Below the pieces are notes generated by a model. The model searched no databases. It was not told where the DNA came from and worked only from the letters and a program-made list of their open reading frames with translations. Of a stretch of DNA of 64,000 bases, positions 43,418 through 53,337 are shown in pieces. Each line of letters starts with the position of its first letter. The stretch's first letter is position 1. Position numbers and translations under genes: made by a program. The stretch is from CAZSAK01 sp964605155 (lineage in GTDB: Bacteria > Pseudomonadota > Gammaproteobacteria > SZUA-140): positions 62,001 through 126,000 of the forward strand of contig CAZSAK010000001.1 in the NCBI GenBank assembly GCA_964605155.1, read 5' to 3'.

Positions 43418-44017
43418 GTGGTAAAGCCGCAGATCTATCTCGCCTCATCCTCGCCGCGACGCCGTGAGCTTTTGGTACAGATCGGGATCGGTTACCAACC
43501 AGTCGATGTTAGTATTGACGAACAACGATACGGCGACGAAGCGGCTGAGATGTATGTGCTGCGCATGGCTCTGGAGAAGGCCAGGAGCGGCTGGAGCTGC
43601 GTGAGGGATGAATCCCCTCTGCCCGTGCTGGGGGCGGATACGGCTGTAGTTATCGATGACGAAATTTTAGGCAAACCCGCCGATCGGTCAGAGGCCGGAC
43701 AGATGCTGGCCAAACTGTCCAATCGTACGCATCATATATACACAGGCGTGGCCCTGGTGAACGATTATGAGGAGACGCGCCTGAGCGTCAGCACAGTGAC
43801 TTTTCGTGAGCTGAATGATTTGGAATGCAGGACATATTGTGCCTCGGAAGAGGTGCTCGACAAGGCCGGGGGTTATGCGATTCAGGGGCGCGCCGCCGTC
43901 TTTATATCCCGCATTGAAGGCAGTTATTCCGGGGTGATGGGGCTGCCTTTGTTCGAGACTGCTGATTTATTGGCGCAGGCCGGCATCCACATATTTCCGG
44001 GCGCTGTTAGTGTATGA
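43418..44017 (+). CDS. maf: Maf family nucleoside triphosphate pyrophosphatase
   Basis: A house-cleaning NTP pyrophosphatase acting on dTTP/UTP or modified nucleotides. The GTG at 43418, with GAGG about 10 bases upstream, gives 199 residues beginning just before the family motif IYLASSSPRRRELL. An ATG at 43376 overlapping the rlmH stop (TGATG) would give 213 residues and cannot be excluded. Other conserved parts are VLGADTAVVIDDEILGKP and GGYAIQGRAAVFI. It is followed by rng after 33 bp, a common pairing. Confidence 0.95.
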   Translation: MVKPQIYLASSSPRRRELLVQIGIGYQPVDVSIDEQRYGDEAAEMYVLRMALEKARSGWSCVRDESPLPVLGADTAVVIDDEILGKPADRSEAGQMLAKLSNRTHHIYTGVALVNDYEETRLSVSTVTFRELNDLECRTYCASEEVLDKAGGYAIQGRAAVFISRIEGSYSGVMGLPLFETADLLAQAGIHIFPGAVSV

Positions 44018-44050
44018 GTGTTAACGGTGTACAACAGCAAATAAGATAAT

Positions 44051-45529
44051 ATGTTGAGTGACGAGATACTTGTGAACGTAACGCCACGCGAAACACGTGT
44101 AGCTATTGTTGAGAATGGACTGTTACAGGAAGTGTATGTCGAACGGGCCAATAAACGTGGGCTGGTAGGAAATATCTATAAGGGCAGGGTCAGCCGCGTC
44201 CTTCCCGGGATGCAGGCAGCCTTTGTTGATATCGGTCTGGATCGAACCGCATTTTTACATGCCGCCGACATTCATGTAGAGGTGGGTGATGAAGCGCAAG
44301 CCGGTGACGACGTTGCGGGAAACAAGGTTATAACGGCCCTGTTACATGAAGGGCAGGAGCTTCTTGTCCAGGTGATAAAGGATCCGCTGGGCTCCAAAGG
44401 GGCGCGCCTTACTACACATGTCACAATTCCCTCGCGTTATGTGGTCTTTATGCCGAACGAAAGTAATATCGGGATATCTCAAAGGATTGTGGACGAAGCG
44501 GAACGGCAACGCCTCAAGGACCTGATAAGCAATATGGAAGGCAAGGAGATCAGCGGCGGATATATCATCCGCACGGCGGCGGAAGGCGCAACCCGGACCG
44601 ATCTGCTGGAAGATATCGATTTTCTGCATAAATTATGGGCGTCAATATCGCAGCGCGCTGCGGAGGTGTCGGCAACCGAGATCGTATATGAGGATCTGGT
44701 GCTGGCCATGAGGATACTGCGTGATATGCCGAGCGAAAGGATCGGCAAGGTCAGAATTGACTCTCGTGAAAATTATCAGCGCGTAATTGAATTCGTGCAG
44801 AAGTTTATCCCGGAATTGGCCAAATGTATCGAGCACTATCCCGGAGAGCGCCCGATTTTCGACCTCTATTCGGTTGAAGACGAGATCCAGAGGGCGCTGG
44901 ACAGGAAAGTTCAATTGAAATCAGGTGGGCACCTGTTTATCGACCAGACTGAATCCATGACCACGATCGATGTTAATACGGGAGCCTTTGTCGGTCATCG
45001 CAATCTGGAAGAGACTACCTTCAAGACCAATCTGGAAGCAGCCCAGGCTATATCGCGTCAGTTGCGATTGCGAAATCTGGGCGGGATTATCATTATCGAT
45101 TTTATAGACATGATCGAGCAAGAACATCGTGACCAGGTATTGAGGGCACTGGAAAAAGCCCTGGAAGCTGACAGGGTGAGGAGTCACATTAGCAATGTGT
45201 CATCACTTGGCTTGGTGGAAATGACACGCAAGCGAACGCGTGAGAGCTTGGAGCGCACACTTTGTGAACCATGCATATCCTGTAACGGCAGCGGAACGGT
45301 GAAAACGAAAGAAACCGTGTGTTACGAGATATTCAGGGAAATTCTTCGCGAGGCGCGCCAGTTTGAGGCACGTCAATTGTTGGTATTGGCGTCCCAGCAA
45401 GTGGTGGATATGCTGCTGGATGAGGAATCAACATCCATTGCCGAACTGGAAGAGTTTATCGGCAAACCGATCAAACTGCAGACGGAAACATTGTATACGC
45501 AAGAGCAATACGACGTCGTTTTGATGTAA
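44051..45529 (+). CDS. rng: Ribonuclease G
   Basis: A 5'-end-dependent endoribonuclease that matures the 16S rRNA 5' end and decays some mRNAs. The 492-residue protein has an S1 RNA-binding domain (about 38-125; GLVGNIYKGRVSRVLPGMQAAFVDIG), an RNase E/G catalytic core with MTTIDVNTGAFVGHRN, and the zinc-link segment CEPCISCNGSG. It lacks the long scaffold tail of RNase E, so it is RNase G. It lies between maf and yhdP. Confidence 0.97.
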   Translation: MLSDEILVNVTPRETRVAIVENGLLQEVYVERANKRGLVGNIYKGRVSRVLPGMQAAFVDIGLDRTAFLHAADIHVEVGDEAQAGDDVAGNKVITALLHEGQELLVQVIKDPLGSKGARLTTHVTIPSRYVVFMPNESNIGISQRIVDEAERQRLKDLISNMEGKEISGGYIIRTAAEGATRTDLLEDIDFLHKLWASISQRAAEVSATEIVYEDLVLAMRILRDMPSERIGKVRIDSRENYQRVIEFVQKFIPELAKCIEHYPGERPIFDLYSVEDEIQRALDRKVQLKSGGHLFIDQTESMTTIDVNTGAFVGHRNLEETTFKTNLEAAQAISRQLRLRNLGGIIIIDFIDMIEQEHRDQVLRALEKALEADRVRSHISNVSSLGLVEMTRKRTRESLERTLCEPCISCNGSGTVKTKETVCYEIFREILREARQFEARQLLVLASQQVVDMLLDEESTSIAELEEFIGKPIKLQTETLYTQEQYDVVLM

Positions 45530-45605
45530 ATCTCACATTTGCAGTTATAGTTTCAAATACTGATATCTAACTGGTCACTGGATTCTTACGGGATAAATAC
45601 TGCTT

Positions 45606-48600
45606 GTGATGCGAAGTGTATTGGCAAAATGCTGGATGATATTTGCCGTTGTCGCCATCCTGTTGGCGGTGTTTACCACGATTGCCCGCTTGCTGTTACC
45701 CATGGCGGCAGATTATCGTGAACAGATAGAACGCTTGATCAGCACATCGCTGGGTCAACCCGTTCAGATCGGCAGACTCGAGGCCGATTGGCATGGTTAT
45801 GGACCGCGTCTTGATATATTCAGTGTCCAGGTATTCGATAGCCAACATGACAGGTTGCTGGTCACATTCGATGAGGCGAGTATCGGCCTTGATCTCGTTG
45901 CATCCCTGGTAAACGGCCAAGTCAAGTTTGGAAACCTGGTCGTGCGCGGTGTAAATTTTTCAGTGTCGCATCATGATGATGGCAGTTTTACCATTCAAGG
46001 ATTGAATCTAAACCGGCATCAACAATCCACCGGGAAAAATAACCGTCTGTTAATCTGGCTGCTGGCACAGGAAAATATTGCAATTGAAGGCGCTGAAGTC
46101 GTCTGGCAGGACCTGTCCGACAACAGGTTGTTGCACTTCACCGCAGTCAATCTGGATTTACGTAATGAAGGAAGACGGCATCAGCTTGACGGTTCTGCAG
46201 CCCTGCCATCCAGCTTGGGCCGCAGAATAAGCTTTGCCCTTGACCTGAATGGCAATATACAGACGCCTAAGGCGTGGAGCGGAAGAGGTTATGTGAATGG
46301 CGATGGATTACAGTTGGGTAACTTGTTACAGGGTATGGAGCCCGCCGGTATGCGCATTGATCACGGTTTTGCCGAAGCCAGGCTATGGAGTGAGTGGAGG
46401 GATGCCAGGCTCGTCAAGCTGGAAGGTATAATATCATCATTCGATATCAAGCTCGCAGAGCTTGAGCCGGGAACTCATAACGGGTCCGGTTCACCACATC
46501 AAGTTCCACGTGGCACGACGGATGTCTATAGTGTGGATTCGCTATCCGGCAGGTTTGCCTGGCAAAGAGGGCACGACGGATGGATCCTTGCTGTCGAGGA
46601 TTTTGTGCTCGGGCGTAAAGACAGACTGTGGCCATCGAGCGATTTTGCTATCAGCGTGAATGAACATGACGGAAATACCGGAATTGCAGCCCAGGCGAGC
46701 TATCTGTATCTGCCGGACATCAGGGAACTGTTGTTGACCAGTAACCTGCCAGGCCCTGCTTTACGTGAATCATTAGAGGAATTACGCCCTGCGGCTGATC
46801 TCTACGACAACTATGTGGAAATCAAAGGCAGTAGTGACATTGCTGGCCATATGAATGTGTACGGCCGATTTGAGAATCTTGACCTGCACTCATGGAAAAA
46901 ATTTCCTGGCGTTAAAGGTCTGTCAGGAGCCATGCGGGGCAATGAACAATCCGGAGCTGTGAAATTTGCGACTTCATCGGCACAGCTCGAATGGGAACCG
47001 ATGTTCCGTGATCCTATCCCGATAAACGAACTTCAGGGAATGGCGATATGGAAACAGCATGAGGGACACATCGAGCTCAGCAGCGAAGGTCTGATGGTAA
47101 AAAACGAGGATCTGCAGTTACATGCCGCCATGGATATCGATATACCCGGGAACGGCATGAAACCGTATGTTTCGCTTGACGTCAGGTTTGCAGGTGAACC
47201 CGGTTCCGTAGCCCGTACCTCGCGTTATCTGCCAATAACACTCATGCCCAAAGCGACCAGTTGGCTCGATAGGTCCATCGTGGGCGGTACCATAAGCAAT
47301 GGCATATTTACCTTCAACGGCAGGGTGGATCAATTTCCATTTGATCATGGTGATGGCCGCTTCGATGTCCGCTTCGATGTCCGCGACGGTATACTCGACT
47401 ATGCCGAGGGTTGGCCAAGGATAGAAGCGATCGAGGCGGATATACATTTCTCTGGCCGCCGCATGGAGATCAATGCTACCAGGGGCAAGACCCTGGATTC
47501 TGAGATTAGCCGGGTTCGTGCCTCGATCAGTGATCTGCATCATAAACCCGCGGTACTCGAACTTAAGGGTAAGGCCCGGGGCCCGGCCGGGAATGTATTA
47601 CGGTTTATTAGCGAAACGCCATTGTCCGATAAGTTCAGTCGCTATACCGATGGCATGACAGCTGCGGGCAATAGTATTCTGGATCTTGAGCTCATCAAAC
47701 CACTTGCCAAGGGTAAACCGGCCCGGGTATCCGGCAGTCTGAAGTTGGTCGACAGTCAGTTATTACTTGCAGATAGCAAGGTGGATATAACGGATATCAA
47801 CGGGCAACTGGGATTTACCGAGTCGACCTTGCATGCAGACAACATCAGCGCGACATTATTAGGTTTAAAATCGAGAATTGACATTGATACGCGACAGGAA
47901 CAACAGATTTCTGCAACCTATTTCACTGCCCGGGGTGATGCTGATCAGGACTCGATTGCCAGCTTGATGCCATCACCTCTGTTAAAGCATGTCCATGGAT
48001 CCACACAGTGGACCGCCCGGCTGCGTATTCCCAGGAATATGGGAGATGAGCAGACTGTCAGCAACCTGCATATTGAGTCGGATTTACAAGGCCTGACCAT
48101 TGATTTACCTGAACCGCTGAAAAAGGGTGCGCGGGAAACACGCAAACTGGTTATTGAGACCGGATTGCCAAGGCGTCTCGACAAGCTGGTTGAGCTGAAA
48201 TTCGGCGAGGAGCTGAGTGCAAACCTGGATGTCGATGATGCAATGCACGTGGAACGGGGAGAGATCCGCCTCGGAAAGGGGATAGCTTCCTTTCCCGAAG
48301 GCACGGGGTTGCACATATCGGGAAAACTGAAGCACCTATCCCTTGATGAATGGTTGCCGTTGATAAAATCAAATAAGACACCGGGGGAACCCGCTCCGGT
48401 AACGGCTATCCATGATATCGATGTGGTCATCGATAGTGTAGGGGCGTTTGAGCGCCAGTATCATAATGTCAGTATAGAGGCGGAAAGAGAGCCGGAAGAA
48501 TGGCATGCCAGGGTCAACAGTCAGGAATTGAAGGGCGTAATCCAGGTGCCGACCGATCCCCAGGCAGTCATAAACATGGACCTTGAGTATCTGCATCTGT

Positions 48601-49487
48601 CCGCACTGGAGAACAGGCTCGAGCAAGATCAAGTTGATCCACGGGATATTCCGCTGGTGCATATCAAATGCAAGGAGTTTACCTTTAATGATCTGGATTT
48701 CGGCAGTCTGGATCTGGCCGTCTCGCGACATCCTGCCGGTATACATCTCGACAGCCTCAAGCTTGAATCACCTGATTCCAGTGTGAATGCGCGTGGCGAC
48801 TGGGTAAAGGTGAACGGCGAGCATTATTCGTCATTTACCATATCCTTCAACAGCAAGGATCTCGGCCAGACGTTGGCGAGCTGGGGTTACGCGGGCAGCA
48901 TCAAAAAAGGTCATGCCACGTTCGATATCGTGGCCCGCTGGCCCGGTCCGCCCACTCTGTTTGCCCTGAAACGTCTGGATGGTAGCCTGCATCTGAAGAT
49001 AACAGATGGCCGCCTGCTTGATATCGATCCCGGCGCAGGACGTATTTTCGGTCTGATAAGTTTGCAGGCGTTGCCGCGTCGATTGTCTCTCGATTTCAGC
49101 GATATCTTCCAGAAAGGTTTCAGTTTTGACCGTATTGAAGGTGATTTTATTCTAAAGGATGGTAATGCAACTACTCAAAACCTTGTCATGGATGGACCCG
49201 CTGCAAGGATCGAGGCGCAGGGCAGGATAGGTCTCGATGCAAGGGATTATGACCAGATCGTCACGGTCAATCCCAATGTCACCTCGAGTTTGCCGCTTGC
49301 AGGTGCAGTCGTGGGGGGATTTGGTGTGGGAGCTGCAATGCTGTTGGCGCAACAAATACTCGAACCGGAGATAGACAAGGCAACACGTATCAAATACGGG
49401 GTTACGGGGCCATGGGACAATCCGGAAATCAAACGCATCACGGAAACCTTCCCCCTCCCGGCTGATGTCAAAGGACAGGATAACTGA
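45606..49487 (+). CDS. yhdP: YhdP family AsmA-like phospholipid transporter
   Basis: A very large (1293-residue) envelope protein of the TIGR02099/YhdP group. One N-terminal membrane helix (about 8-34) is followed by a repeating beta-groove (RBG) structure to the C-terminus, the design of bridge-like lipid transfer proteins. In E. coli YhdP works with TamB and YdbH in moving phospholipids to the outer membrane. The opening IERLISTSLGQPVQIGRLEADWHG and the C-terminal SLPLAGAVVGGFGVGAAMLLAQQ are characteristic. A 12-bp tandem repeat inside the gene doubles an RFDV unit near residue 590. Confidence 0.95.
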   Translation: MMRSVLAKCWMIFAVVAILLAVFTTIARLLLPMAADYREQIERLISTSLGQPVQIGRLEADWHGYGPRLDIFSVQVFDSQHDRLLVTFDEASIGLDLVASLVNGQVKFGNLVVRGVNFSVSHHDDGSFTIQGLNLNRHQQSTGKNNRLLIWLLAQENIAIEGAEVVWQDLSDNRLLHFTAVNLDLRNEGRRHQLDGSAALPSSLGRRISFALDLNGNIQTPKAWSGRGYVNGDGLQLGNLLQGMEPAGMRIDHGFAEARLWSEWRDARLVKLEGIISSFDIKLAELEPGTHNGSGSPHQVPRGTTDVYSVDSLSGRFAWQRGHDGWILAVEDFVLGRKDRLWPSSDFAISVNEHDGNTGIAAQASYLYLPDIRELLLTSNLPGPALRESLEELRPAADLYDNYVEIKGSSDIAGHMNVYGRFENLDLHSWKKFPGVKGLSGAMRGNEQSGAVKFATSSAQLEWEPMFRDPIPINELQGMAIWKQHEGHIELSSEGLMVKNEDLQLHAAMDIDIPGNGMKPYVSLDVRFAGEPGSVARTSRYLPITLMPKATSWLDRSIVGGTISNGIFTFNGRVDQFPFDHGDGRFDVRFDVRDGILDYAEGWPRIEAIEADIHFSGRRMEINATRGKTLDSEISRVRASISDLHHKPAVLELKGKARGPAGNVLRFISETPLSDKFSRYTDGMTAAGNSILDLELIKPLAKGKPARVSGSLKLVDSQLLLADSKVDITDINGQLGFTESTLHADNISATLLGLKSRIDIDTRQEQQISATYFTARGDADQDSIASLMPSPLLKHVHGSTQWTARLRIPRNMGDEQTVSNLHIESDLQGLTIDLPEPLKKGARETRKLVIETGLPRRLDKLVELKFGEELSANLDVDDAMHVERGEIRLGKGIASFPEGTGLHISGKLKHLSLDEWLPLIKSNKTPGEPAPVTAIHDIDVVIDSVGAFERQYHNVSIEAEREPEEWHARVNSQELKGVIQVPTDPQAVINMDLEYLHLSALENRLEQDQVDPRDIPLVHIKCKEFTFNDLDFGSLDLAVSRHPAGIHLDSLKLESPDSSVNARGDWVKVNGEHYSSFTISFNSKDLGQTLASWGYAGSIKKGHATFDIVARWPGPPTLFALKRLDGSLHLKITDGRLLDIDPGAGRIFGLISLQALPRRLSLDFSDIFQKGFSFDRIEGDFILKDGNATTQNLVMDGPAARIEAQGRIGLDARDYDQIVTVNPNVTSSLPLAGAVVGGFGVGAAMLLAQQILEPEIDKATRIKYGVTGPWDNPEIKRITETFPLPADVKGQDN
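47357..47384 (+). repeat. In-frame 12-bp tandem repeat within yhdP
   Basis: CCGCTTCGATGT occurs 2.3 times head to tail, giving RFDVRFDVR in the protein. Units are identical, suggesting a recent or slippage-prone duplication; one extra turn in a beta strand of the groove would be tolerable. Confidence 0.85.
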
Positions 49488-49562
49488 TTGTCATGCGCGC
49501 TTTCTCTGGGAGACTGACCAGGCTAAGCACAATGACATCTTATATAGATCAGGAGTTGTGCG

Positions 49563-50405
49563 ATGGATAGGGTTGCAGCCATACAGATGACCTCCGGACC
49601 TAATGTCGGCGCCAATCTGCTCGATGCAGAAAGGCTGATCGGTCAGGCCGTGAAGCAGCATGCCAGGTTGATTGTCCTGCCGGAGAATTTCGCCATCATG
49701 GGCAAGACCGAAACAGACAAGCTTGAGGTGAGTGAGCAGGACGCCGATGGAGTCATACAGGATTTTTTATCCCGCCAGGCGGCCATGCACAATGTATGGA
49801 TTGCGGGTGGCACCATACCTATCAAGGCCAAAAACGGGGGAAGGGTGCGTGCGGCGTGTCTGTTAATGGATTCGAAAGGCAAGCAAGTGGCGCGCTACGA
49901 CAAGATTCATCTATTCGATGTCACGCTTGATAAGGGCAGGGAACAGTATTGTGAATCACAGACCATCGAACCCGGTGACCAGGTTGTCGTGACCGATACC
50001 CCATTGGGACGTATTGGAATCGCGGTTTGTTATGATCTGCGTTTTCCCGAGCTGTTCAGGTATATGCTTAATGAAGGTGTGGAAATTGTAGTAATACCGG
50101 CTGCCTTTACAGCCCGTACAGGCAAGGCACACTGGAATGTGCTGGTACGCGCACGGGCAATCGAAAATCTGTGTTATGTTGTTGCATCTGCCCAGGGCGG
50201 TCGTCATGTCAATGGACGTGAAACGTATGGCAACAGTATGATAGTCGATCCCTGGGGCAAGGTACTGGACAGCCTATCGCGCGGCCCCGGGGTTGTGGTT
50301 GCCGATATCGATCGCAAACGTATGACAGAGTTACGTCGCAGCTTTCCTGCAATTGAACACCGTAAATACCATATTCAGCATCGTCAGAACCAGAACCAGG
50401 CCTGA
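49563..50405 (+). CDS. Carbon-nitrogen hydrolase, Nit1-type deaminated glutathione amidase
   Basis: A nitrilase-superfamily amidase of 280 residues with the catalytic triad E41 (LPENFAIMG), K114 (RYDKIHLFDV) and C156 (IGIAVCYDLRFPELFR). The sequence resembles the Nit1/YbeM group, which hydrolyses the deaminated glutathione by-product to alpha-ketoglutarate and Cys-Gly. Substrate assignment is by family resemblance. The yhdP-nit-tldD order is common in Gammaproteobacteria. It ends 46 bp before tldD. Confidence 0.92.
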   Translation: MDRVAAIQMTSGPNVGANLLDAERLIGQAVKQHARLIVLPENFAIMGKTETDKLEVSEQDADGVIQDFLSRQAAMHNVWIAGGTIPIKAKNGGRVRAACLLMDSKGKQVARYDKIHLFDVTLDKGREQYCESQTIEPGDQVVVTDTPLGRIGIAVCYDLRFPELFRYMLNEGVEIVVIPAAFTARTGKAHWNVLVRARAIENLCYVVASAQGGRHVNGRETYGNSMIVDPWGKVLDSLSRGPGVVVADIDRKRMTELRRSFPAIEHRKYHIQHRQNQNQA

Positions 50406-50451
50406 TGCTTACGTGTAGTAATCACACCGATATGATGAGAGTATAGACAGA

Positions 50452-51915
50452 GTGAGTAAACGAGAACCTATTGAAGCCGCACAGAGTATGATCCTGTCGC
50501 CTGCCGGTATCGTCGAGGGCGACCTCCAGGATGTGTTGTCGCACATCATGATACATGCGGTCGATGACGCCGATCTTTATTTCCAGTTGAGCCATTTCGA
50601 ATCATGGTCGTTGGAAGACGGTATCGTTAAGGAAGGCGTTCACAATCTCGAACAGGGCGTGGGTGTACGGGCAATCAGTGGTGACAAGACAGGATTTGCC
50701 TATTCGGACGAGATTGTCCTGCCCGCCCTTAACCAGGCCGCAACTGCGGCGCGCGCGATTGCGCGCAGCGGCCAGCAGGGGATTGTCAAATCCTGGTCCG
50801 GCGCAGGGGGGCATGATCTGTACGTTCCGCAGGATCCACTCGTGACCCTCCAGGACAAGGACAAGATTGCTCTGCTCGAGGCGCTGGATGCCGAGGCACG
50901 CAGGATCGATCCGAGGGTAAAACAGGTAATGGTGTCTCTTGCCGCGAGTCAGGATGTCGTATTGATTGCGGCATCCGACGGTACACTCGCCGCCGATATC
51001 CGTCCGCTTGTGCGTCTCAATGTGAGTGTGATTGCCGAACAGGACGGACGCCGTGAACAGGGTACGGCCGGGGGCGGTGGCCGCGTTTCATATCAGTATT
51101 TTCTGGAAGGTAACCGGGGCACTGATTATGCCCATGAGGCGGTCCGCCAGGCGTTGGTGAATCTTGAAGCAGTAAACGCACCCGCCGGTACCATGAAAGT
51201 TGTTCTGGGACCGGGCTGGCCCGGCGTGTTGTTACATGAGGCCATTGGCCATGGACTGGAAGGTGATTTCAACCGCAAGGGAACATCGGCGTTTTCCGGG
51301 CGTATCGGTCAGAAAGTGGCAACCGATTTGTGTACAGTTGTCGATGACGGCACGCTGGCCGATCGCCGCGGGTCTCTCAATGTCGATGATGAGGGTGTAC
51401 CGACGCAATGTACGGTTTTGATCGAAAACGGCATACTGAGAGGTTATATGCAGGATAAACTCAGTGCCCGTCTGATGGGTATGAAACCGACCGGTAACGG
51501 TCGTCGGGAATCCTATGCCCATCTGCCGATGCCGCGTATGACCAACACCTATATGTTGGCAGGCGAATCAGATCCCGGTGAAATAATCTCGGCCGTGGAC
51601 CATGGTTTGTACGCCGTGAACTTCGGCGGAGGGCAGGTCGATATTACCTCCGGCAAGTTTGTATTTTCCGCGAGCGAGGCCTACCTCATCGAAAATGGGA
51701 AGGTTACCCGTCCTGTCCGGGGTGCGACATTGATTGGTAATGGACCGGATGTGCTGACACGTGTCACCATGGTCGGCAACGATCTGGAACTCGATACTGG
51801 CGTTGGTACCTGCGGCAAGGAGGGACAGAGTGTACCAGTGGGAGTCGGTCAACCCACCTTGCTGGTGGAAGGACTGACGGTTGGGGGTACCAGTCCGTTT
51901 TCCCAGGGTGCGTGA
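50452..51915 (+). CDS. tldD: Metalloprotease TldD
   Basis: The catalytic half of the TldD/TldE protease, a heterodimer that trims unfolded peptides and processes microcin B17 or the CcdA antitoxin in E. coli. The 487-residue protein starts with GTG at 50452. The zinc site is HEAIGH (H262, E263, H267), and NRKGTSAFSGRIGQKVA follows. The partner gene pmbA (tldE) starts 31 bp downstream, which is closer linkage than in E. coli, where the two genes are apart. Confidence 0.97.
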   Translation: MSKREPIEAAQSMILSPAGIVEGDLQDVLSHIMIHAVDDADLYFQLSHFESWSLEDGIVKEGVHNLEQGVGVRAISGDKTGFAYSDEIVLPALNQAATAARAIARSGQQGIVKSWSGAGGHDLYVPQDPLVTLQDKDKIALLEALDAEARRIDPRVKQVMVSLAASQDVVLIAASDGTLAADIRPLVRLNVSVIAEQDGRREQGTAGGGGRVSYQYFLEGNRGTDYAHEAVRQALVNLEAVNAPAGTMKVVLGPGWPGVLLHEAIGHGLEGDFNRKGTSAFSGRIGQKVATDLCTVVDDGTLADRRGSLNVDDEGVPTQCTVLIENGILRGYMQDKLSARLMGMKPTGNGRRESYAHLPMPRMTNTYMLAGESDPGEIISAVDHGLYAVNFGGGQVDITSGKFVFSASEAYLIENGKVTRPVRGATLIGNGPDVLTRVTMVGNDLELDTGVGTCGKEGQSVPVGVGQPTLLVEGLTVGGTSPFSQGA

Positions 51916-51946
51916 TAAAAAAACGATGTGATGATGGTGAATTGCG

Positions 51947-53299
51947 ATGCCTGAAAACTTGCTAACGAAGGAGGTCACGTTCAATCAGGACCGACTTGAG
52001 GCCATTATAGGCGATATCATGGCTGAAGCTCGCAGCCAGGGCGCCAGTGCCTCCGAAGCAGCCATCAGTATCGAGAGCGGATTAAGCGTTATCGTGCGCA
52101 TGGGCAGTGTTGAAACCATCGAACACAACCGGGATAAAGGCCTGGGTGTTACCGTGTATTTCGGCCATCGCAAGGGCACGGCCAGCACCTCCGATTTTTC
52201 TCCCGCGGCAATAAAACAGGCAGTACAAGCTGCCTGTACCATCGCCCGTTATACTGCCGAAGATGATTGCGCCGGGCTGGCCGACGCGAATATGATGGCG
52301 ATGAATATTCCGGACCTGGACCTGTGCTATCCCTGGCAACTTGACGCCGAGACGGCAATTACTCTGGCCGAAGAATGTGAGGCACATGCCCGTGCGACGG
52401 ATCAACGTATTACCAATTCAGAAGGCGCAACCGTGGCCAGTCATCAGGGTTTCAGGGTATATGGCAACAGCCACGGATTTTGCGGCGGTTATGCCACCAC
52501 ACGCCATAGTGTAAGTTGCGCCGTCATCGCCCAGGATGACAACGGTATGCAGCGTGACTACTGGTATTCGGTTGCCCGTGATCGTAATGAACTCGAATCC
52601 CCCGCTGCTATCGGCAGGCGTGCAGCCCAACGTTCCGTGAAAAGGCTCGGGGGGAGGCGTCTTGTAACTCAACAGGCCCCGGTAATCTTTGCCGCGGATA
52701 TTGCAGGCAGCCTGTTATCGCATTTTATACGGGCCATCAGCGGTGGCAGCCTCTACCGTCACGCCTCCTTTCTGGAGGGACAGATCGGCAAGCAAAGCTT
52801 TCCCGGCTTTGTTCATATCTATGAGAATCCACATCTCAAAAAGGCGCTCGGCAGTGCACCATTTGATAGTGAAGGTGTGGCAACCCGTGAGCGTGATCTG
52901 GTAAGCAATGGCATCATCGAAAGTTATGTGCTCGACAGTTACGCGGCACGCAAGCTTGGAATGGAAACAACCGGGAACGCGGGTGGCGTACATAATCTGT
53001 TGATAGATGCGGGCGGGTATAATCTCACAGCTTTGTTACGCGAGATGGGCAAGGGGTTGCTGGTGACGGAATTGATGGGAATGGGCGTTAATACTGTCAC
53101 CGGGGATTATTCCCGAGGTGCTGCGGGATATTGGATAGAACACGGGGAAATAGCCTATCCAGTTGAGGAGATTACCATTGCCGGAAATTTACGTGATATG
53201 TTCATGCATATTCAGGCGATCGGCAATGATATAGATCTCCGCGGTAATATCCGCACCGGATCCATACTTATAGATGGTATTACGATAGCGGGAACCTGA
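51947..53299 (+). CDS. pmbA: TldE/PmbA subunit of the TldD-TldE protease
   Basis: The non-catalytic partner of TldD, 450 residues. The fold is shared with TldD (VTVYFGHRKGTASTSDFSPAA, VIFAADIAGSLLSHFIRAISGG) but the HExxxH zinc motif is absent, as usual. The C-terminal GVNTVTGDYSRGAAGYWIE and LRDMFMHIQAIGNDID are typical. It is directly downstream of tldD, suggesting that the heterodimer is made from one message. mlaF follows after 38 bp. Confidence 0.97.
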   Translation: MPENLLTKEVTFNQDRLEAIIGDIMAEARSQGASASEAAISIESGLSVIVRMGSVETIEHNRDKGLGVTVYFGHRKGTASTSDFSPAAIKQAVQAACTIARYTAEDDCAGLADANMMAMNIPDLDLCYPWQLDAETAITLAEECEAHARATDQRITNSEGATVASHQGFRVYGNSHGFCGGYATTRHSVSCAVIAQDDNGMQRDYWYSVARDRNELESPAAIGRRAAQRSVKRLGGRRLVTQQAPVIFAADIAGSLLSHFIRAISGGSLYRHASFLEGQIGKQSFPGFVHIYENPHLKKALGSAPFDSEGVATRERDLVSNGIIESYVLDSYAARKLGMETTGNAGGVHNLLIDAGGYNLTALLREMGKGLLVTELMGMGVNTVTGDYSRGAAGYWIEHGEIAYPVEEITIAGNLRDMFMHIQAIGNDIDLRGNIRTGSILIDGITIAGT

Positions 53300-53337
53300 G
53301 GCCGTAACGATTGTGATGGCCAACGGCGCAACAACAA

